NCBI GenBank assembly: GCA_902788995.1
Contig: CADAMO010000008.1
Location: forward strand, 1 to 38,192
Source: Oscillospiraceae bacterium
GTDB lineage: Bacteria; Bacillota; Clostridia; Oscillospirales; Acutalibacteraceae
Direction: 5' to 3'
DNA: 38,192 nucleotides
Position numbers and translations under genes: made by a program. The notes under the pieces are model-generated. The model saw only the letters and a program-made list of their open reading frames with translations. It did no database searches and was not told the origin of the DNA. This document shows, one piece after another, positions 23,216 to 31,290 of the stretch; the first letter of the stretch is position 1, and each line of letters starts with the position of its first letter.

Positions 23216-23230
23216 AATCCGCTGCGGATT
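23216..23230. promoter_or_regulatory. Perfect palindrome in the divergent RR/beta-galactosidase gap
   Basis: AATCCGC-T-GCGGATT is symmetric over 15 bases and lies 22 bases upstream of the proposed beta-galactosidase -35 box. Candidate operator. Confidence 0.4.
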
Positions 23231-23252
23231 CTCCCTTTTCCGCAAAAAATCG

Positions 23253-23281
23253 TGGACTTTCGCAGAGGGATATGGTAACAT
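23253..23281 (+). promoter_or_regulatory. Possible promoter of the beta-galactosidase gene
   Basis: TGGACT (23253-23258), 17-base spacer, TAACAT (23276-23281). Weak match, placed correctly 33 bases before the ATG; weak promoters in sugar genes often need an activator. Confidence 0.45.
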
Positions 23282-23314
23282 TGACCTATCACCGATGAAA
23301 GAGACGGTTTTTTT

Positions 23315-26293
23315 ATGAAAATTGACAGATTCTACCGGACGCCGGAGGTGCAGCACGTGGGGACGGAACCGCCCCGCGCCTACTTCGTTCCCTTTGACAA
23401 ATCCGGCAACTCCGAAAAGAACCGGGAGACCTCTCCCTTTTTCACGTCCCTATGCGGCCAGTGGGAATTCCGCTACTTCCGCAACGTGGAGGAGCTGGAT
23501 CTGGACGCGGCAAACTTTCCCGCCGGGGTGACCTGCGCCGCGGAGATCACGGTGCCCGCCTGCTGGCAGACCGCCGGACTGAAAAACGTCGACGCGCCCA
23601 ACTACATCAATCAGGATTACCCCTTCCCCGTGGACCCGCCGCACCTGCCGGACGTGATCCCCTGCGCCCTGTACCGCAAACGCGTCAGCCTGAAACGGCT
23701 GCGGGGCAAGCGGTATTATCTCAACTTTGACGGCGTGGCCTCCTGCTTTTATCTGTGGGTCAACTGCGCCTTCCTCGGCTATTCCGAGGTCAGCCATTGC
23801 AACTCGGAATTTGATATCACGGAGGTCATGAACAACGGCGCCAACGTCTTTGAGGTGCTGGTCGTCAAGCACTGCACCGGCACGTATCTGGAGGACCAGG
23901 ACTTCTTCCGGCTGTCGGGTATTTTCCGCCCCGTCTATCTGCTGGAGCGGGAGGAAAACCACCTGCGGGATCTCACGCTGCGCTGCGACGTGAGCGAGGA
24001 TCTGTCCGGGGCGACGCTGTCGGTGACGCCGGACTTTACCGGGGAATGCGCCATGAACTGGACGCTGTTTTCCCCCGACGGGGGCATTGTGGATATCGGG
24101 CAGAACGCGGGGCCCTTTACCGTTGCCGTCAAAAATCCCGTGCTGTGGAACGCCGAAGCGCCGAGGCTTTATACGCTGCGGGTGAACGTGGGAAGCGAGC
24201 ACGCGGCCTTTCCGGTGGGGCTGCGGCGGCTGGAGATCAAAGACCGCTGCCTGCTGCTCAACGGGCAGAAGATCAAGCTGCGGGGGATCAACCGCCATGA
24301 TACCGACCCGGGAACAGGCTATTACGTCAGCTACGCCAAAATGGCGGCGGAGCTGCGCCTGCTCAAGCAGGCCAACGTCAACACCATCCGCACTTCCCAC
24401 TATCCCAACGACCCGCGGTTCCTGTCCCTGTGCGACGCCATGGGCTTTATGGTGATCGACGAGGCGGATCTGGAGACCCACGGCATGGGCTACAATTTCG
24501 GCGACTGGGACTGGCTTTACTGGGCCCATCTGTGCGACGCGCCGGAATGGGAAAGCGCCTGTGTGGACCGGGCGGCCCGGCTGTACGAGCGGGACAAGAA
24601 CCACCCCTGCGTCATCTTCTGGTCGCTGGGGAACGAATCCGGCTGCGGCGAGCACCACCGGGCCATGGCACGGTATATCCGGGACCGTGACGCGCATGCG
24701 CTGATCCACTATGAAAACGCCCATCTGGAATACGCCGCGAAGGTGGGAAGGGATTTCAGCGACATCTCCGACGTGGAGAGCCGTATGTACGCCTCCACGG
24801 AGTACCTGAAGGAATATCTGGAAAACCCGGAGAACAAAAAGCCCTTCTTCTACTGCGAATACGTATCCTCACAATCCACCGGGGACATTCCGCTGCATTG
24901 GGACGACTTTGAACAGTACGACAACTACTGCGGCGGCTGCGTATGGGAATTTGCCGACCACGCGGTGAACGCCGACACGAAGGAAAAGCCGAAATACCGC
25001 TACGGCGGCGACTTCGGCGACTGGCCAAACGACCGCATCAGCTGTCTGGACGGCCTCGTCTACCCGGACAGAAGGCCGCGCCCAGGCTACTGGGACATGA
25101 AGGACGCCTACAAGCCCTTTTCCGTCACCTATGAGGGCGGCGCGATCACGGTGCGGAACAAGCGGTATTTCACCACGCTGGAGGACACCGACATCATCTG
25201 GACGCTGGAGGAGGACGGCGAGCTGAAAACCGGCAGCGCCATCCCCTGCCCCGCCATCCCGCCGCAGGGGGAGGCCACCTTCCGGCTGTTTGACGACTAC
25301 GAACCCCTGTGCTTCACGACGCTGAACGTCTTTTTGCAGTACCACGACGAGACGCCCTTTGCCGAAAAGGGCTTTGAGATCGGTCACACGCAGTTCGTAC
25401 TGAAAAACGAGCCCGTGGACTTCACCTCCCCCGTGAAGTCTGTCCCGCTGGAAAAACAGGAGACCCGCGCCCATCTCATTCTCCGCAGCGGAGAGGTCAC
25501 CTGCGTCTTTGATAAGCTTTCCGGCAAGCTGGCTTCCGTCAGCAGAGGCCGCGACCTGCTGCTGGAGCCGCTGGAGTTTTCACTCTCCCGCCCCCACTGG
25601 CAGTTCGGCGGCAAAGAACCGGAGTGGGAGCGCGCCCGCTTCCGCCAGACGAAGCAGAAGACCTACGCCGTGGAGGTGACGAAGAGCACGCCGGAAGAAG
25701 TGGAGATCCGGACAAAGGTCGCCTTTGCGGCCGCCGCCATGCCGCCCGCCGTCAAAGCCGAGATCGTCTATACCTTCACGTCGGAGGGTAGGATCAACGT
25801 CAGCGTCAGCGCGAAAGTGAACGAAGGCGCGCCGCAGCTGCCCCGCTTCGGTCTGCTTCTGACCATGCCCAAGGACTTTGAGCAGATCAAGTACGTGGGC
25901 TACGGGCCGGCGGAGGCCTATCCCGACCGGTTCCGCAGCCAGCGAATCTCCCAATACAAAACCACGGTACGGGAGAATTTCGAGCACTATATCTATCCCA
26001 CCGAGAGCGGCGCTCATTTCGGCACGAAGATCGCCGCCGTGACGGATGAAGCGGGTCACGGCTTCGTCTTTGCCGACCGGTCGCAGCGGGGCTTCGTTTT
26101 CAACGCAAAACACTATACCGACGAACAGATCATCGAGACGCAGCACGACGACGAGCTGACGGAACAGGAAAAGACCGTCGTCAACCTTGACTATAAGATG
26201 CGGGCGGACAACCTGAGCTTTGCCGCGCAGGAGCCGTGGCGCTGCTTTGCGGAAAAGACCTTCGCGTTTTCTTACGATATCATCCCCGTATAA
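23315..26293 (+). CDS. Beta-galactosidase, GH2 (LacZ type)
   Basis: Cytoplasmic exo-glycosidase of 992 residues, close to LacZ size. The order is sugar-binding jelly roll (about 1-215), immunoglobulin-like domain (about 216-305), TIM barrel (about 306-600), a second Ig-like domain and the C-terminal small-chain beta-sandwich (from about 720; GYGPAEAYPDR). Barrel residues include RGINRHD (323-329), acid/base Glu441 in SLGNESG and nucleophile Glu515 in FFYCEY. After the nucleophile the sequence is VSSQSTGD, not the AHAMGNS of classic LacZ, so substrate preference may differ from lactose. No signal peptide. It is divergent from the two-component genes. Confidence 0.92.
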   Translation: MKIDRFYRTPEVQHVGTEPPRAYFVPFDKSGNSEKNRETSPFFTSLCGQWEFRYFRNVEELDLDAANFPAGVTCAAEITVPACWQTAGLKNVDAPNYINQDYPFPVDPPHLPDVIPCALYRKRVSLKRLRGKRYYLNFDGVASCFYLWVNCAFLGYSEVSHCNSEFDITEVMNNGANVFEVLVVKHCTGTYLEDQDFFRLSGIFRPVYLLEREENHLRDLTLRCDVSEDLSGATLSVTPDFTGECAMNWTLFSPDGGIVDIGQNAGPFTVAVKNPVLWNAEAPRLYTLRVNVGSEHAAFPVGLRRLEIKDRCLLLNGQKIKLRGINRHDTDPGTGYYVSYAKMAAELRLLKQANVNTIRTSHYPNDPRFLSLCDAMGFMVIDEADLETHGMGYNFGDWDWLYWAHLCDAPEWESACVDRAARLYERDKNHPCVIFWSLGNESGCGEHHRAMARYIRDRDAHALIHYENAHLEYAAKVGRDFSDISDVESRMYASTEYLKEYLENPENKKPFFYCEYVSSQSTGDIPLHWDDFEQYDNYCGGCVWEFADHAVNADTKEKPKYRYGGDFGDWPNDRISCLDGLVYPDRRPRPGYWDMKDAYKPFSVTYEGGAITVRNKRYFTTLEDTDIIWTLEEDGELKTGSAIPCPAIPPQGEATFRLFDDYEPLCFTTLNVFLQYHDETPFAEKGFEIGHTQFVLKNEPVDFTSPVKSVPLEKQETRAHLILRSGEVTCVFDKLSGKLASVSRGRDLLLEPLEFSLSRPHWQFGGKEPEWERARFRQTKQKTYAVEVTKSTPEEVEIRTKVAFAAAAMPPAVKAEIVYTFTSEGRINVSVSAKVNEGAPQLPRFGLLLTMPKDFEQIKYVGYGPAEAYPDRFRSQRISQYKTTVRENFEHYIYPTESGAHFGTKIAAVTDEAGHGFVFADRSQRGFVFNAKHYTDEQIIETQHDDELTEQEKTVVNLDYKMRADNLSFAAQEPWRCFAEKTFAFSYDIIPV

Positions 26294-26307
26294 ATCGTGA
26301 AAAACGC

Positions 26308-26336
26308 TTGATTTTATCGCCCGGAGCACCTATAAT
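26308..26336 (+). promoter_or_regulatory. Promoter of the metallophosphoesterase gene
   Basis: TTGATT (26308-26313), 17-base spacer, perfect TATAAT (26331-26336), 30 bases before the start. Confidence 0.8.
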
Positions 26337-26366
26337 GAAAGTATCAACAGGAAAGGAAGATTTTTT

Positions 26367-27587
26367 ATGAGCAAATTCAAAAAGCTGCTTGCTTTGGCGC
26401 TGTGCCTGATCATGACGGCCGCCATGCTGATCCCCGCGCTAGCCTCCTCCGACGTGGACGTTTCACGCCCCGCCGACGCGAAGATCGCGTTCAACGACGA
26501 AGGAAAACTGACCATTTTACAGGTCGCCGACCTGCAGGACGACGAATCCCTTGATCCGCTGGCAAAGCAGTCCCTCAAGCGGGCGATCGAGAAAGCCAAG
26601 CCCGACCTCATCATCATGACGGGCGACAACATCGCGGGCTATTCCTGCAAGACGAAGATCGCCGCCAGAACGGCCATTAAAAACTATATGGACGTATTTG
26701 AGAAATACGGCATTCCGGTAGCGATGGTCTTCGGCAACCATGACGACGACGACACTCCCTACACCAAGATGGAGCAGATCGAGCAGTATGAGACCTATTC
26801 CTGCTTTATCGGCTGCGCGGGCGTGGTAGCGGACAAGACCGTGGGCAATAACTACACCATCAACGCCGGCACCTACAACATCCCCGTGTACGCCGCCAAG
26901 GACAGCGACAAGGTGGCCTACAACATCTGGTGCTTCGATTCCGGCAACTACAACCCCGACGACAACTACGGCGGATACGGCTATGTGTTCCAGGAGCAGA
27001 TCGACTGGTACGTGCAGAAATCCAACGAGCTGAAGGCGGCCAACGGCGGCGTGCCGCTTCCCTCCATCGCCTTCCAGCATATCGTTCCCCCGCAGATCGT
27101 GCGGGCACTGAAGGAAGTGCCGCAGGGCACGGAAGGCGCCGTGAGCTTTGCCGGTTCCTATTACACCCTGCCCGACGGCACCGACCTGACCACCAACTGG
27201 ATGAGCGAAGGTCCCTGCCCGCCCAACACCGGCTTTGCCCCCGGCTATGCCCAGGTGGACGCCATGCTGGAACAGGGCGACGTGAACGCGGTCTTCTTCG
27301 GCCACGACCACATCAACGCCTATATCGTGGACTATCAGGGCATCGACCTGGTCTCCTCCCCCGGCTGCACCTTTGCCTCTTACAACGACGATCACAGAGG
27401 CTACCGCGTGATCACGCTGGACAAGAACAACCCCGACGGCTATGAGACCTACACCATGCTCACCAGCGAACTGCTGGAAAGCAGCCCCATGGATTCCATG
27501 CTGCTGAAAATCAGAGCCTTCTTTGAAAAGATCGGCGATTTCTTTGAAAACCTGTGGGACAGAATCTCCGCGATTTTCAAGAAATAA
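26367..27587 (+). CDS. Exported calcineurin-like metallophosphoesterase
   Basis: Metal-dependent phosphoesterase of 406 residues with a signal peptide (1-26, ending IPALA). Metal-site motifs are ADLQDD (Asp55, Gln57 in the usual DxH position), TGDN with Asp87, GNHDD (Asn124, His125), FQHI near 233 and GHDHIN near 312. A Gln in place of the first His is typical of the PAP29/purple acid phosphatase-like group. The C-terminus ends in amphipathic, aromatic helices (IRAFFEKIGDFFENLWDRI...), which could hold the enzyme at the membrane or cell wall. GGAAAGGA precedes the ATG. It probably releases phosphate from extracellular organic phosphate; substrate unproven. Confidence 0.9.
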   Translation: MSKFKKLLALALCLIMTAAMLIPALASSDVDVSRPADAKIAFNDEGKLTILQVADLQDDESLDPLAKQSLKRAIEKAKPDLIIMTGDNIAGYSCKTKIAARTAIKNYMDVFEKYGIPVAMVFGNHDDDDTPYTKMEQIEQYETYSCFIGCAGVVADKTVGNNYTINAGTYNIPVYAAKDSDKVAYNIWCFDSGNYNPDDNYGGYGYVFQEQIDWYVQKSNELKAANGGVPLPSIAFQHIVPPQIVRALKEVPQGTEGAVSFAGSYYTLPDGTDLTTNWMSEGPCPPNTGFAPGYAQVDAMLEQGDVNAVFFGHDHINAYIVDYQGIDLVSSPGCTFASYNDDHRGYRVITLDKNNPDGYETYTMLTSELLESSPMDSMLLKIRAFFEKIGDFFENLWDRISAIFKK

Positions 27588-27616
27588 GACCTGTTAAAAC
27601 AATCATGACGAACGAA

Positions 27617-27651
27617 CCGCCCGACTCCGGACCGGAGGCGGGCGGTTTTTT
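27617..27651 (+). terminator. Strong intrinsic terminator after the metallophosphoesterase gene
   Basis: CCGCCCG-a-CTCCGG and CCGGAG-g-CGGGCGG form a 13-pair GC-rich stem, followed by six Ts. It lies between converging genes. Confidence 0.93.
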
Positions 27652-27664
27652 GCGTCAAACGGAT

Positions 27665-28138
27665 TCAGGGCAGGCGCAGCTCCATCATTGTCTCTTTGGG
27701 CGTCATGCCCATTTTTTCATAGAACCGCTTTGCCGCGTCGTTCCCCTCCCACACGTTCAGGGTCACGTCGGCGCAGCCGCGCCTTGCCGCCTCTTCCAGC
27801 ACAAAGCGGAACAGCGCCTCGCCCACACGGCGGCCGCGGCAGGCTTCATCCACACAGAGATCGTCGATAAAAAACGACTTGCGAGGCCGCATGGTGTTGG
27901 CAAAGGGTTGCTCGCGCAGCACGCAGAAGGCGTAGCCGAGCACCGCGTCGGCCTCATCAACGGCAACGTAAACAGGGGTGAGGTCGTCCGCGAAGATGGC
28001 TTCCAGCTGCTCTTTCGTGTATTTGGTGGAGCCCGGGATAAAGATATCCGGGCGGATTTCGGCGTGGATCTCCAGCACCTGCGACAGCAGCCGCAGCACC
28101 GAAGGAATGTCTTTCGTCTGTGCGCTTCTGATGGTCAT
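27665..28138 (-). CDS. GNAT-family N-acetyltransferase
   Basis: Acetyl-CoA-dependent transferase of 157 residues. The acetyl-CoA binding motif A reads FIDDLCVDEACRGRRVGEALF (RGRRVG pyrophosphate loop), and motif B is LNVWEGNDAAKRFYEKMGM near the end, both typical of GNAT proteins. The acceptor (amino acid, antibiotic or protein N-terminus) cannot be inferred. It follows the ABC importer operon in the same direction but beyond a terminator, so it is likely a separate unit. Start supported by AAGGGG upstream. Confidence 0.9.
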   Translation of the reverse strand: MTIRSAQTKDIPSVLRLLSQVLEIHAEIRPDIFIPGSTKYTKEQLEAIFADDLTPVYVAVDEADAVLGYAFCVLREQPFANTMRPRKSFFIDDLCVDEACRGRRVGEALFRFVLEEAARRGCADVTLNVWEGNDAAKRFYEKMGMTPKETMMELRLP

Positions 28139-28161
28139 TTCTTTTCCCCTTTTTTACAGTA

Positions 28162-28193
28162 TAAAAATGAACTGACCGCGGTGGCCAGTTCAT
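28162..28193 (-). terminator. Terminator of the ABC importer operon
   Basis: On the minus strand ATGAACTGGCC and GGTCAGTTCAT pair over ACCGC (one G-U), followed by TTTTTA, a few bases past the ATPase stop. Confidence 0.88.
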
Positions 28194-28199
28194 CATTTT

Positions 28200-28991
28200 T
28201 TATGAAAGCAGGGCGCGGTCTTCGATATCGTCGCCGCCGGCCTTGGCAAACTCACGCATCAGGTCGTCCACCGTCAGCTTCTGCTTCGCTTCGCCGGAGA
28301 CGTCGAAGATGATCCGCCCGGCGTTCATCATGATCAGCCGGTTGCCGTGACGGATGGCGTCCTTCATGTTGTGGGTCACCATCATGGTGGTCAGGCTGTG
28401 CTCGCTGATCAGCTCCTCTGACAGCGCCAGCACCTTCTTGGCGGTGACGGGGTCCAGCGCGGCGGTGTGCTCGTCCAGCAGCAGCATTTCGGGCCGCTGC
28501 AGCGTCGCCATCAGCAGCGTGATGGCCTGCCGCTGACCGCCGGAGAGGAGGCCGACCTTAGAGGTCATACGGTCTTCCAGACCGAGGCCAAGCCGGGACA
28601 GCTGCTCGCGGAACAGCTCCTTTTCCTTCTTCGTCACGCCCCAGGCAAGGCCGCGTCCCTTGCCGCGGCGATAGGCCAGCGCCAGATTTTCGTCGATCTG
28701 CATGTCGGCGGCAGTGCCCATCATGGGGTCCTGGAACACCCGGCCCAGCTTTTTGGCCCGCTTGAACTCCGGCAGTCGGCTCAGCTCTTCGCCGTTGAGG
28801 GAGATGGAGCCCGCGTCGATGGGATATACGCCCGCGATCAGGTTCATGAGCGTGGATTTGCCCGCGCCGTTGCCGCCGATGACGGTGACGAAATCGCCGT
28901 CGTTGAAAGTGATGCTCAGGTCGTTGATGGCGACCTTCTCATTGACGGTACCGGCGTTGAATATTTTCGTGATGTGAGATACTTCCAGCAT
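28200..28991 (-). CDS. ABC importer ATPase (TrpXYZ-type)
   Basis: ATP-hydrolysing subunit of 263 residues. Walker A GGNGAGKST (near 39), Q-loop VFQDPMMGT, signature LSGGQRQAITLLMATL, Walker B LLLDEHTAALDP and switch VTHNM are present. The DEHTAALDP and MVTHNMKDA patterns are those of the family paired with ABC_sub_bind (PF04392) lipoproteins, which includes the pneumococcal TrpXYZ set and the C. difficile CD0873 tyrosine system. Start 4 bases after the permease stop. An aromatic amino acid is the best guess for substrate, by family only. Confidence 0.9.
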   Translation of the reverse strand: MLEVSHITKIFNAGTVNEKVAINDLSITFNDGDFVTVIGGNGAGKSTLMNLIAGVYPIDAGSISLNGEELSRLPEFKRAKKLGRVFQDPMMGTAADMQIDENLALAYRRGKGRGLAWGVTKKEKELFREQLSRLGLGLEDRMTSKVGLLSGGQRQAITLLMATLQRPEMLLLDEHTAALDPVTAKKVLALSEELISEHSLTTMMVTHNMKDAIRHGNRLIMMNAGRIIFDVSGEAKQKLTVDDLMREFAKAGGDDIEDRALLS

Positions 28992-28995
28992 GTCG

Positions 28996-29946
28996 TCACG
29001 CCTCCTTTCCGCTCTGCGCTTTCGCGACCTTCGCCTTTTTCTTCTTCATGGCGGGGACGGCCAGCGCGATGGCGACCACCACGGCGGAGAACAGCTTCAG
29101 GTCGTCCGTCGAAAGGCCGATGGTGATGACGATGGCAATGATCAGGTAGTAGATGATGGAGCCGATGATGGCGGAGGTGCAGCGCATGACGAAGCCGCGG
29201 AAGCGGCCCAGCAGCACTTCGCCGATGATGATGCTGGCAAGGCCGATGACGATGGCACCGCGGCCCATGTTGACGTCCGCATAGCCCTGATACTGAGAGA
29301 ACAGCGCGCCGGAGAGGGCCACAAGTCCGTTGGAAAGCATCAGGCAGAGCACCTTCATGGAGTTGGTGTTGATGGACATGGCCCGGGCCATGTGCTCGTT
29401 GTTGCCGGTGGCGCGGATGGCGTTGCCGATCTCCGTGCCGAAGAACCAGTACATGACAGCCACCAGTGCCGCGCAGAGCAGCGCGCAGATGATAATGGTT
29501 TTCGTCCGGTCGGAGGTGTATGCGCCGTTGGCGTTGGGGGACGTGAAGATCAGCGCCTCGGAGAATTTCAGCAGCGGGATATTGGGCTTGCTGTCCCGGA
29601 AGCCGCCGCCCATGATGTGGAGGTTGACGGAATACAGCCCCAGTTGGGTGAGGATGCCCGCGAGAATCGGCGGGATCTTCAGCTTGGTGTTAAGCAGACC
29701 CGTAATGCCGCCCGCCAGCATGCCGGCGCAGAAGGACAGGCACAGCGCGATAATGGGATTCACGTTTTTCGTGATAAGGATCGCGCAAAGGCCGCCGCCG
29801 GTGGCAAAGCTGCTGTCCACCGTCAGATCGGCAAAGTCAAGGATTTTGAAGGATAAGTACAGTCCCAGCGCCATGACGCCCCAGATCAGGCCCTGCGCAA
29901 GGGTGCCGGGGAGCTGGTTGCCGAGAGAAGCGAAAAATGCGCCCAT
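28996..29946 (-). CDS. ABC importer permease (TrpXYZ-type)
   Basis: Integral membrane protein of 316 residues with about eight or nine hydrophobic segments, beginning LPGTLAQGLIWGVMALGLYLSFKILDFADLTVDSSFATGG, a pattern shared with branched-chain/aromatic amino acid-type permeases (LivH-like). The basic C-terminal tail (KKKKAKVAKAQSGKEA) is cytoplasmic. The ATG at 29946, behind AGAAAGG, is preferred to an in-frame start 36 bases earlier that would add a charged leader. It lies 150 bases after the binding-protein gene, with a stem-loop between. Confidence 0.9.
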   Translation of the reverse strand: MGAFFASLGNQLPGTLAQGLIWGVMALGLYLSFKILDFADLTVDSSFATGGGLCAILITKNVNPIIALCLSFCAGMLAGGITGLLNTKLKIPPILAGILTQLGLYSVNLHIMGGGFRDSKPNIPLLKFSEALIFTSPNANGAYTSDRTKTIIICALLCAALVAVMYWFFGTEIGNAIRATGNNEHMARAMSINTNSMKVLCLMLSNGLVALSGALFSQYQGYADVNMGRGAIVIGLASIIIGEVLLGRFRGFVMRCTSAIIGSIIYYLIIAIVITIGLSTDDLKLFSAVVVAIALAVPAMKKKKAKVAKAQSGKEA

Positions 29947-30027
29947 GGAAACAACCTTTCTCTTGAAACAAAGGGACGGCAACGACCGGGATCGCTGCCG
30001 GAAAACAAGTCTGATGTTATCAGATAC

Positions 30028-30057
30028 GGTCCGCGTATCCTTCAGGACGCACGGACC
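30028..30057 (-). other. Intercistronic stem-loop between binding protein and permease genes
   Basis: GGTCCG and CGGACC close an imperfect 12-pair stem (CCTTCAGG-type apex). No U-tract. Likely a stability or partial termination hairpin that lets the binding protein be made in excess, as is usual in such operons. Confidence 0.5.
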
Positions 30058-30096
30058 GGTTTCTGTAGGATCAATAAAGCGGCGGGTAAAAACCGC

Positions 30097-31107
30097 TTAT
30101 TCGGCGAGCTGCGCCGCAAGGTCTGCGGGAAGCTCGATGCCCAGCTGCGCGAGGATATCCTCATTGACCGTGAAGTCAAGCTCCTCGGCGGGCAGGTACT
30201 GGATCGCCATGGTGGCAGTATCAGCGCCGTTGGCCAGCACTTCATAGGCCATTTCGGCAGTCTTGACGCCCAGGTTGTAGTAGTTAAGGCCATAGGTGGC
30301 GGTGCCGCCGTTCTCTACCATGTTGGCTTCGCCGCAGATGATCGGCACGCCCGCCTCGGTGAGCACCTTGGAGATCGTGCCCATGGAGCTGGCGATCAGG
30401 TTGTCGGTGCCGATGTAGGCCGCGTCGATCTTGCCGACGGCGGACTGGGCGACGGTCTCCAGCTGGGTGGCGTCGGAAACGGTATAGGCGGTCACGGTGA
30501 TCCCCTTGGCCTCCAGCGCCTCTTTGGCGAGGTTATACTGGAAGATGGAGTTGTCTTCGCCGGAGTTGTAGAACACGCCCACGTTCTTGGCGTCGGGCAC
30601 CAGCTGCAGCAGCAGGTCACTCTGCTGCTCGATGGGATTCAGGTCGGAGGTGCCGGTCAGGTTCGCGCCGGGAGCCTCGTTGGAAGCCACAAGGCCGGCT
30701 TCGGCGGGATCGGTGACGGACGAGATCAGGATCGGGATATCGCTGGTGGCGGTCTTGGCGGCCTGCGCGGCGGGAGTGGCGATGGCGAAAATCATATCAA
30801 CGCCGTCGGAAACGAACTTGTTGACGATGGTGGTGCAGTTGGTCTGCTCACCCTGGGCGTTCTGGTAGTCGATCTCCACCTGACCGGGCAGCAGCTCGTT
30901 GATCTTGTCAAGGAAACCCTGATAGTTGGCGTTCAGCGCGTCGTGCTCCAGCAGCTGGATCACGCCGATCTTAAAGGTCTTGTCCGAGGAAACGCTCTGG
31001 GCGTCGGTTCCGGTCGAGGCAGGTTCCGTCTTGCCGCCGCAGGCTGCGAGGGCGATCACCATGGCCAGCGCCAGCAGGACCGCTGTGATTTTCAGCATTT
31101 TTTTCAT
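30097..31107 (-). CDS. Substrate-binding lipoprotein (ABC_sub_bind, TrpX-like)
   Basis: Extracellular solute receptor of 336 residues, anchored by a lipid: the signal ends IALAAC with Cys23 as the lipobox cysteine. The mature protein begins FKIGVIQLLEHDALNANYQGF and continues with VDMIFAIATPAAQAAK, ISSVTDPAEAGLV and GANLTGTSDL, blocks characteristic of PF04392. It is the first gene of a three-gene importer operon. GGAGGAAG precedes the start; a second in-frame ATG three codons later is also possible. Aromatic amino acids are likely ligands by family; no T-box was found upstream to confirm it. Confidence 0.92.
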   Translation of the reverse strand: MKKMLKITAVLLALAMVIALAACGGKTEPASTGTDAQSVSSDKTFKIGVIQLLEHDALNANYQGFLDKINELLPGQVEIDYQNAQGEQTNCTTIVNKFVSDGVDMIFAIATPAAQAAKTATSDIPILISSVTDPAEAGLVASNEAPGANLTGTSDLNPIEQQSDLLLQLVPDAKNVGVFYNSGEDNSIFQYNLAKEALEAKGITVTAYTVSDATQLETVAQSAVGKIDAAYIGTDNLIASSMGTISKVLTEAGVPIICGEANMVENGGTATYGLNYYNLGVKTAEMAYEVLANGADTATMAIQYLPAEELDFTVNEDILAQLGIELPADLAAQLAE

Positions 31108-31178
31108 TTTTTCTTCCTCCGTTATCGGATAAAATTCATCACGCGGCGCCGTTCGAAAACGCCGGTAAATTATTGAAA

Positions 31179-31207
31179 AGTATAACCGCTTTTTTCCTTT
31201 TTTTCAA
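31179..31207 (-). promoter_or_regulatory. Promoter of the ABC importer operon
   Basis: On the minus strand TTGAAA (31202-31207), an A-rich 17-base spacer, TATACT (31179-31184). The leader of about 70 bases shows no conserved T-box or riboswitch. Confidence 0.75.
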
Positions 31208-31290
31208 TTGACAAACTGCATAAAGACTTTAGCGGATAAAAGCATTTTTCTGAAACAATTTGCAAAAAAACGCAAACTTCATTCAATTGT

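Noticed and set aside
31108-31178. T-box or riboswitch before the TrpX-like gene
   Set aside because: The leader is short and lacks TGGTACC, a specifier context or a terminator/antiterminator pair.
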